Under the pieces are notes generated by a model. That model did not search any database, had not been told where the DNA came from, and saw nothing but the letters and a program-made list of their open reading frames with translations. From the NCBI RefSeq assembly GCF_027988105.1, contig NZ_JAQJZJ010000002.1:558001-622000 (forward strand): DNA of 64,000 bases, written 5' to 3'. The position numbers were made by a program, and so were the translations under genes. This stretch comes from Pseudomonas aestuarii (GTDB lineage Bacteria > Pseudomonadota > Gammaproteobacteria > Pseudomonadales > Pseudomonadaceae). Of the stretch, positions 58,523-64,000 are shown piece after piece (the first letter of the stretch is position 1; each line of letters starts with the position of its first letter).

Positions 58523-59330
58523 TGGGGGCTCCCGATAGTTGAGGGGCTGGCTCGCGCGCGCAGCGAAAGCCCAGATAGTTACCGCCCTGATCAGCCTCCA
58601 TGGCCGCCAGCAGGGACAATCGGATCAAAACCGCGTAGTTGTTTTTGTCGCTCAGCGACAGGGCCGCGCCACCGCAGAACGCCAGCTGTTTCTGCTCGCC
58701 CTGAGTCCGGCTGTCGGCGCTGACGAACAGACCATTGAAATCCTCGACCCACTCCCACATCAGCTCATGCAGATCTTGGATCCCGTAGTAATTGGCCGGT
58801 TGCAGGCCTATGGCCTGGGGCGACTGGCTGGCCGGACGCGAATACCACGCGAGAATTCGCGCCAACCAAAGCGGGTCGCTCCGCGCATCGGCACGCAGTT
58901 CGTCGGCCGCGGCGGCAAACTCCCATTCGTACCAGGTTGGCAACCGCGCCTGTTCACTGGCGCAGAAGGCCTGGGCGGCATGCCAGCTGACCTGGGTTAC
59001 CGGTGCGCTCGCCTGCAACGGCGCAAACGCCAGCGGCCCGGCCCACGACGCCAGATAGTCAGTGCCCGCCAGCACCGCAGGTACCCTGCCACGCCGCCAT
59101 TGCGGATGTGCCTGGAGAAATCCCTGGTACTCGGCATTGCTCACCGGCTTGCTACGCAGCCAGAACGGCTGAATGCTGGCCGGCGAGCTTTCGCCATCCG
59201 CCGGCAGCACGCTGCGAAACTCGCCACCGCTCAACAACCGGTAATCGGCGGCCCAGCCACTGCCGGCGATGCCCGCGCAGCAGAACAGCAGCGCACGGGC
59301 CGCCCAGGCGCACTTCAGCGTCAGGTTCAC
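58515..59330 (-). CDS. nirV: NirV-like formylglycine-generating enzyme family protein
   Basis: A 271-residue exported protein (signal peptide at about 1-27, ending near GWAA) of the FGE-sulfatase/SUMF1 fold, with the family segments LRSKPVSNAEYQGFLQ, APVTQVSWHAAQAFCASEQARLPTWYEWEFAA and the C-terminal GGNYLGFRCAR. NirV genes of this family accompany nirK in many denitrifiers, but their function is not known. The start overlaps the nirK stop by four bases, indicating one transcript. The catalytic cysteines of true sulfatase-activating enzymes are not evident. Confidence 0.85.
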   Translation of the reverse strand: MNLTLKCAWAARALLFCCAGIAGSGWAADYRLLSGGEFRSVLPADGESSPASIQPFWLRSKPVSNAEYQGFLQAHPQWRRGRVPAVLAGTDYLASWAGPLAFAPLQASAPVTQVSWHAAQAFCASEQARLPTWYEWEFAAAADELRADARSDPLWLARILAWYSRPASQSPQAIGLQPANYYGIQDLHELMWEWVEDFNGLFVSADSRTQGEQKQLAFCGGAALSLSDKNNYAVLIRLSLLAAMEADQGGNYLGFRCAREPAPQLSGAPND

Positions 59331-60745
59331 AACTTCTTGATCTGACGCATATCGCTGACCATCTTCGGGGTCAGTACGGGCTTGCCTTGGTTCATTTCGA
59401 CGTTGATGTAATTGATCACCGCCGCCACATCTTCGTCATTCAGGTCCTGCGCGGGCATTACACCGTTGTAGTGCTCGCCATTGACCACCAACTCGCCGCT
59501 GCGCCCGTACATGACAATGTGAGCCATTTCATACGGCCGCTCTTGGAAAAAATCGGAGTTGGCCAAGGGCGGAAACACCCCGGCAACGCCCGAACCATCC
59601 GGCAAGTGGCACGCCGCACAAACCCGCTCGAACACGCCTTTGCCGCGCGCCAGTGGCACTGCGCTCTCGGGCACGGCCGCGGCAACGGCTTTAACCGGCG
59701 CGCCGGCCATGACCGGCAATGGTGTTTTCAAACCCTGGCTATAGATCTCCGGTTGCGCTGCCCCGCTGACCGTCAGCAGACCGACAGCCCCCTTGTTGAA
59801 GGCGCGGGTCAGCGAGTGGTCGACGAGGGTCAGGTTGCCCGGCACCTTGGGTACGAATTCGACAATGGTTGAGCCGCCGGGCGGGACCAGGGTGGTTTGC
59901 ACATTCTCCTGATAACGGACGCCGCCATCGCCATAGACCCGGTCGAAAATCGCCCCGATCACATGAAAACTGGAAACCAGATTGGGGCCGCCGACACCGA
60001 AGTACATGCGCACTTTTTCGCCGGTGTTGGCGGTCAGCGAGCTCTCGCCAGTGAGGGCGCCATCGGCACCGTTGAACAATACATAGGTGGGCTTTTCATC
60101 GACCGCTTTCTGCATGTCAAAGTTCTGCAGCCCCTCGGCGCGGTAGGCACCCGAGGTATAGAAGTCGCCCTGCATTACATAGTATTCACGGTCAACCTTG
60201 GCCATGCCCTCCTTGGGTTCGACCAGAATCATGCCGTACATGCCATTGGCCACATGCATGCCCACTGGCGCCGTGGCGCAGTGATAGACATACAATCCCG
60301 AGGCCAATGCCTTGAAGGTGAAGACCGCTTCGTTGCCCGGAGCGATCAGGGTTTGCCCGGCGCCGCCACCCGGGCCGGTCACCGCATGCAAATCGATATT
60401 GTGCGGCAGTTTGTTGCTGGCCAGATTCTGCAGATGCAGTTCGACGGTATCGCCTTCACGCACCCGGATCATTTTACCCGGCACGGTGCCGCCAAACGTC
60501 CAGAACATATAGCGCGTACCAGGCGCTATTTCTCGCTCGACCTCCTCCACGGTCAGATTGACCACCACCCGCGCCGGGCTCTTGCGGGTAATTGGCGCCG
60601 GCAGCGCCGGAGGTGCAACCAACTCCTGAACGATCACCGGCAGATCCGCTTCGGTCGCGGCGACTGCGGCTGTCGAGGCCAGCGCCACCATACAAGACAG
60701 CAGGGCGAATTCCGTTATTGCACGCTTGTAATTACGTTCTTTCAT
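59327..60745 (-). CDS. nirK: Copper-containing nitrite reductase with fused C-terminal cytochrome c
   Basis: Periplasmic reduction of nitrite to nitric oxide. The 472-residue precursor has a signal peptide (1-30). Two cupredoxin domains carry the type 1 copper ligands His115, Cys156, His164 and Met169 and the type 2 ligands His120, His155 and His310, with catalytic Asp118 and His261. Residues about 362-455 form a class I cytochrome c domain with CAACH at 376-380 and distal Met430. Three-domain enzymes of this kind are known from Ralstonia pickettii. GAGGA lies seven bases upstream of the ATG. It is followed, with overlaps, by the nirV-like and SCO genes. Confidence 0.95.
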   Translation of the reverse strand: MKERNYKRAITEFALLSCMVALASTAAVAATEADLPVIVQELVAPPALPAPITRKSPARVVVNLTVEEVEREIAPGTRYMFWTFGGTVPGKMIRVREGDTVELHLQNLASNKLPHNIDLHAVTGPGGGAGQTLIAPGNEAVFTFKALASGLYVYHCATAPVGMHVANGMYGMILVEPKEGMAKVDREYYVMQGDFYTSGAYRAEGLQNFDMQKAVDEKPTYVLFNGADGALTGESSLTANTGEKVRMYFGVGGPNLVSSFHVIGAIFDRVYGDGGVRYQENVQTTLVPPGGSTIVEFVPKVPGNLTLVDHSLTRAFNKGAVGLLTVSGAAQPEIYSQGLKTPLPVMAGAPVKAVAAAVPESAVPLARGKGVFERVCAACHLPDGSGVAGVFPPLANSDFFQERPYEMAHIVMYGRSGELVVNGEHYNGVMPAQDLNDEDVAAVINYINVEMNQGKPVLTPKMVSDMRQIKKL

Positions 60746-61183
60746 GTGCCTGTCCTCATCCTTACTGGCAGAAGTAGCGATAAATCCAGGCGAAATAGTT
60801 GCATGCCTAACGAATCATTGATTGACCATAATCAACGTCGTGAAAATTTGCAGAAATACTGATTGCGCAGGGAATAGGCATGAGCTGGATCGTTTTTTGA
60901 CCAACGCATTGGTTCCGATATTCAGACGGGCAGTATTCCCCGCCCGCGATTTCCAGCCCCAAACGCGAGGCAGCCGGAATGGCCGCCCCGTCCTAGCCAA
61001 AATCCGGCTTTGCCGTGGGTTACAGAAGGCAAGAGCTATAGTTGCTGATGGCATCGTTCGAGCAGCCGACTGCCAGACCGGCCGCTGCTGGGCGGCCATT
61101 GGCTCAGTGCTTCACCGCGCCAGTTCCTGATGTGTGCGGACAGTTACCGTCCAGCGCGGCTTTCAGCCTAACGGAGGCTTACC
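60746..61183. other. Divergent intergenic region between nirK and the diiron-protein gene
   Basis: About 440 bases, apparently gene-free, that must contain both promoters. Apart from the ANR/DNR-type box (60822-60835) I see no clear operator. Open frames at 60822-61130 and 60815-61099 oppose each other and look random. Confidence 0.6.
60822..60835. promoter_or_regulatory. ANR/DNR (FNR-type) box upstream of nirK
   Basis: TTGACCATAATCAA matches the consensus TTGAT-N4-ATCAA at nine of ten positions. The centre lies 83 bases from the nirK start codon, compatible with binding at -41.5 and a leader of about 40 bases, with an AT-rich stretch (ACTATTTC on the minus strand near 60799) as a possible -10. 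This fits expression under low oxygen or nitric oxide. Confidence 0.75.
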
Positions 61184-61912
61184 ATGACTGTTGTCAGCGA
61201 AATTGCGCCGGACTTGTATCGCCTATCAACCTACGTGCCGGAGGCAAACCTGCAGTTCAATCAGTTTCTGCTACGTGACGAGCAGCCCTTGTTGCTGCAT
61301 ACCGGCATGCGGGGCCTCTTTCCATCCGTCAAGGCAGCAGTGGCTCGCCTGATCGACCCGACGACGCTGCGCTGGATCGCCTTCAGTCACTTCGAGGCCG
61401 ATGAGTGCGGCTCGCTACGCGAGTGGCAGACCCTGGCGCCAGAGGCCTGCGCCCTGTGCAGTGTGGTTGGCAAGCTGGTGAGTGTCGACGATGTGGTGGC
61501 CGCCAGGCCCGCTCAGGCGCTCGACGATGGGGAACTGCTCAGCACCGGCAAATATCGTTTGCGCTTCCTGCGTACACCGCACGTCCCCCACTGCTGGGAT
61601 GCCGGATTGTTCTTCGAGGAAACCCAGGGCACCCTGCTCTGTTCCGACCTCTTCCACCAGAACGGCGATGTCGAGCCGATCACCTCCTCGGACGTGATCG
61701 GCAGGGCCAGGCAGACATTGCTGGACTATGAGAGCAGCCCGTTCGCCGCCTACATGCCTTACACCCCACAGACCGCGCCGACGCTCGAGCGCCTGGCGCA
61801 GCTCCAGCCCAAGACGCTCGCGACCATGCATGGCTCGACCTTTACCGGCAATGGTGAACAGGCTATCCGCGACCTCGCCGCGGTCATGAAGGAGATTCTC
61901 GGCGCCGATTGA
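61184..61912 (+). CDS. Stand-alone flavodiiron-type metallo-beta-lactamase protein
   Basis: A 242-residue protein resembling the N-terminal diiron domain of flavodiiron NO/O2 reductases (FprA, NorV), without the flavodoxin domain. Candidate ligands are in SHFEADECG (His, Glu, Asp), TPHVPHCWD (His), LLCSDLFHQ (Asp) and ATMHGSTF (His), which corresponds to the diiron pattern rather than the HxHxDH of hydrolytic zinc enzymes. CGGAGG precedes the ATG. It diverges from nirK, so handling of nitric oxide or oxygen is a fair inference; it would need an outside electron donor. Confidence 0.85.
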   Translation: MTVVSEIAPDLYRLSTYVPEANLQFNQFLLRDEQPLLLHTGMRGLFPSVKAAVARLIDPTTLRWIAFSHFEADECGSLREWQTLAPEACALCSVVGKLVSVDDVVAARPAQALDDGELLSTGKYRLRFLRTPHVPHCWDAGLFFEETQGTLLCSDLFHQNGDVEPITSSDVIGRARQTLLDYESSPFAAYMPYTPQTAPTLERLAQLQPKTLATMHGSTFTGNGEQAIRDLAAVMKEILGAD

Positions 61913-62166
61913 TCCAGCCGAATCGGTTCGGCGATCACCCTCTGCCCGGTATGCCCTGGCTGCAGGATGGTCGCCTGCGCTCAGCAAGGACCAGGCTCCC
62001 ACGGTGAACCCTCAACCACTACGATCGAACGGATCAGCGTTTGCCCGCCTAGCGATCAAAAGGCATCGATCACACCCAGGATGGCTCGAAGCGAGTAGAA
62101 TGCCCGCCCGTCGCGCTGGGAGCGCGTGATGGGCACACAAGGACGCTGTCATCGAGGAGTTTTATC

Positions 62167-62787
62167 ATGCGCCTACTAATCACCCTGGCCACCTGCCTGC
62201 TGCTCGGCGCCTGCGCCGGGATCCCGCCGTCGACCGATGAACACGCCGCGCGCTCGGCGCAGGGACCGATCGCCAAAAGCAATCTCGAAGCCATCCACAA
62301 TGTCCAGGCGATCCCCCTGCCATTGAATCCCGGACTGCAGCCGCCAACCTGGCAGATCGGCGCGGATCAGCCGCGCCTTGACTTCGGCAGCTCGATCTCC
62401 AATTACCGGGTGTTCTCCCTGGAACTGAAAAAGGGCGAACACTATGCGCTCAACGTCAATTCGCTGTGTCACAACGCCTGCCTGGGTTTCAACAAGTTCG
62501 CCCTCAAACCGCGGGCGCTGCTGCTCGACGCCTACGGCACGGTAATCGCCAGCCAACCAACCCGCGCCTCCGGCCTGGTCGGTCAGATCAGCCTGGGCTG
62601 GGATGGCGAGGCGCCGGAAGATGGGACTTACTACCTGCTGGTGGCGGCGGACAATGACGACATCGGCAAAACCATCGTGATCGACGACATCTGGATCAAC
62701 AACTCGCCCTTGATGGCGGTAAATGTCGGCATGCACAGCGCACCTTTCGGTCAGATCAACGCCTTTTCCACGTCCAGGGACGAATAA
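62167..62787 (+). CDS. Uncharacterised lipoprotein
   Basis: A 206-residue protein with a lipobox LLGAC at residue 16. The mature region has beta-type segments PRLDFGSSISNYRVFSLELK and PRALLLDAYGTVIASQPTR, faintly like MalM-type periplasmic proteins, and a C-terminal GTYYLLVAADNDDIGKT. No function assigned. GAGG lies about eight bases upstream of the ATG. Confidence 0.8.
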   Translation: MRLLITLATCLLLGACAGIPPSTDEHAARSAQGPIAKSNLEAIHNVQAIPLPLNPGLQPPTWQIGADQPRLDFGSSISNYRVFSLELKKGEHYALNVNSLCHNACLGFNKFALKPRALLLDAYGTVIASQPTRASGLVGQISLGWDGEAPEDGTYYLLVAADNDDIGKTIVIDDIWINNSPLMAVNVGMHSAPFGQINAFSTSRDE

Positions 62788-63062
62788 AACCGCACCTGCC
62801 GGGTCAAACAGCCGGCCGCGGCGCAGCCCACGGACCTCATCAGGCCGCCGAACGCCTGCAACACAATGCTGACCCTGCGTGCCGCCCAAGGCTGCATTCG
62901 ACGGCAGTGCTGGCCAGCCGAACCCAGCAAGCACCCCGCCAAGCCGAATTCGCGCCTAACGGTCGGCCTATTGATCAGAAGCAATGCACGTCGCGCGTAA
63001 CGCCTTAGCCTGTAGCGACCAACCCCCCAAGGGTCTACACAGTCGACACGCGCGAGGTTCAT

Positions 63063-63389
63063 ATGAGTATCACGTCCGCCAGCATCTGCCAGGCCGCCGA
63101 CCAACTGCAGGGTTTTGTCGGCTTCAATGCCAGGACCGGCCAACATATCGTGCGCTTCAGCGAAGATTCATTCGGCCTGGATGTACCGCAAGACAGCATC
63201 ACCCCAAGTTGCGAGTTCGTCTGGTGCGCCGGACCGGATCAGCTGATGACCCTCAAGCGCGATCGCCTGCAATTGCTGCTCGACCTGCGCATCGACGAGC
63301 GCCTGAGTATCGGCGAACCACTGCGGCGCTATATGCAGCGCCAGGACCTACCAGAGATCACTGCCGAACGCCTGCTGCGCCACGCCTGA
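63063..63389 (+). CDS. Hypothetical protein
   Basis: A 108-residue protein without signal peptide or membrane segment. The sequence SLxxR-like RDRLQLLLDLRIDERLSIGEPLRRYM suggests helices near the C terminus. GCGAGG lies upstream of the ATG. I do not recognise the family. Confidence 0.6.
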   Translation: MSITSASICQAADQLQGFVGFNARTGQHIVRFSEDSFGLDVPQDSITPSCEFVWCAGPDQLMTLKRDRLQLLLDLRIDERLSIGEPLRRYMQRQDLPEITAERLLRHA

Positions 63390-63631
63390 GACCATGACGC
63401 CCGCCCAATGCCGCTCCGGCGCCACAAGCGGACTGGAACCCCCAGGGTGCGCGGCCTTAACGCGCGACTGTCCGGCTATTCAGTCGTCGGCGTAGACTAC
63501 AAGCCGTCCAGGCTCATGCCGTCGGGAGGTGGTATGACTGACCCCCTTAGGCTCCACCCAGCACAGGCCAATGGCCTGCTACCGGGCAGATAGACCGCGA
63601 ACCCGCCGCTCTCGATAAACGACTGACCCGC

Positions 63632-64000
63632 ATGCCCGATCTGCACTGCCACGCCCTTCCGGCCCCACTGCTACCGCTGGTGGATGAGTTCTATCGCGCC
63701 CATCGCTCCCCCATGCGCATTGACCGCCAGGCTCAGGTATGGGTCGCGCAGCACACAGCGATTGTCGCCGCCCTATGCCTGCGCCCGCTGGCACATGGGT
63801 ATTGGCTTAGCGGCCTGTTTGTCGCGCCGAGTCAACGCGGCCAGGGGCTGGCGCGCCAATTGCTCGAACAGGCCCTGGTGCAGGCCAGGGAACCGGTCTG
63901 GTTGTTCTGCCATCCAGACCTGCACAGCTTCTATGCAAGCCTGGGCTTTATGCCCTGCACCAGCCTACCCACGGTACTCGCCGAGCGGTTATCACGCTAT
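63632..64000 (+). CDS. GNAT-family N-acetyltransferase, 3' end cut off by window edge
   Basis: A frame open from ATG at 63632 to the window end (123 codons). The acetyl-CoA-binding motif A is visible as LFVAPSQRGQGLARQLLEQAL, shortened here to its core VAPSQRGQGLARQLL, followed by motif B LHSFYASLGFMPC. The N-terminal part (LLPLVDEFYRAHRSPMRI) is normal for the family. The substrate is unknown; the true stop lies outside the window. Confidence 0.85.
   Translation, partial: MPDLHCHALPAPLLPLVDEFYRAHRSPMRIDRQAQVWVAQHTAIVAALCLRPLAHGYWLSGLFVAPSQRGQGLARQLLEQALVQAREPVWLFCHPDLHSFYASLGFMPCTSLPTVLAERLSRY

Overview
The window is a chromosomal segment of a Pseudomonas-lineage gammaproteobacterium. The evidence is the high GC content, the close match of many proteins to their Pseudomonas versions (OprL/Pal, OprD, GacS, PcaR, BenR), and a gene order that I recall as following the P. 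aeruginosa PA0976-to-PA0923 stretch (queC, queE, tol-pal, ruv, aspS, dps, oprD, proS, hda, purMN, relA, gacS, dinB) with local insertions. It is probably not P. aeruginosa itself: it carries a benzoate/beta-ketoadipate regulator block at the left end and a copper nitrite reductase at the right end. No species call is possible from this alone.

Layout. 1-3327: aromatic catabolism, with the 5' part of benA (benzoate dioxygenase large subunit, running off the left edge), its AraC/XylS-type activator benR, and the IclR-type regulator pcaR with a perfect palindromic operator. 3328-3862: a gene-free stretch, a strong hairpin terminator and tRNA-Lys. 3919-10691: queuosine genes queC-queE, then the cell-envelope cluster ybgC-tolQRAB-pal-cpoB. 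10744-15741: ruvCAB, pmpR and aspS. 15742-20681: a signalling group (HPt/HD-GYP hybrid, short-chain dehydrogenase, Dps-like ferritin, GGDEF protein, membrane-anchored cold-shock protein). 20752-31943: slyX, a HIT protein, an OprD porin behind a 730-base leader, a thioesterase, proS, lipoproteins, a lytic transglycosylase, acylphosphatase, a TlpA-like thioredoxin, hypothetical proteins and a YihY-type membrane protein. 32065-45640: arsC-wrbA-DUF2069, hda, an AI-2E-family permease, DUF2066, purMN, DUF3108, DUF2058, mazG, relA, rlmD and cysM. 45826-52086: gacS, ldhA, small proteins, dinB. 52315-52665: two tandem initiator tRNA genes, each with its own promoter and terminator. 52760-55420: cytochrome b561, rimO and a DCC-family protein. 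55437-61912: a membrane-spanning pseudo-phosphatase/glycosyltransferase fusion and a nitrite-respiration group (nirK with a fused cytochrome c, a nirV-like gene, a SCO gene, and a divergent stand-alone flavodiiron-type metallo-beta-lactamase). 62167-64000: a lipoprotein, a small hypothetical gene and a truncated GNAT acetyltransferase.

Most of the window is ordinary core genome. The parts that most deserve a second look are the glycosyltransferase fusion at 55437-57668, whose phosphatase-like half has lost its metal-binding residues; the nirK cluster with an ANR/DNR-type box and the divergent diiron protein; the palindromic operators in front of benA and pcaR; the ArgR-like repeats in front of oprD; and a LexA-like box in front of ruvC. 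I did not find a CRISPR array, prophage, insertion sequence or recognisable defence island.
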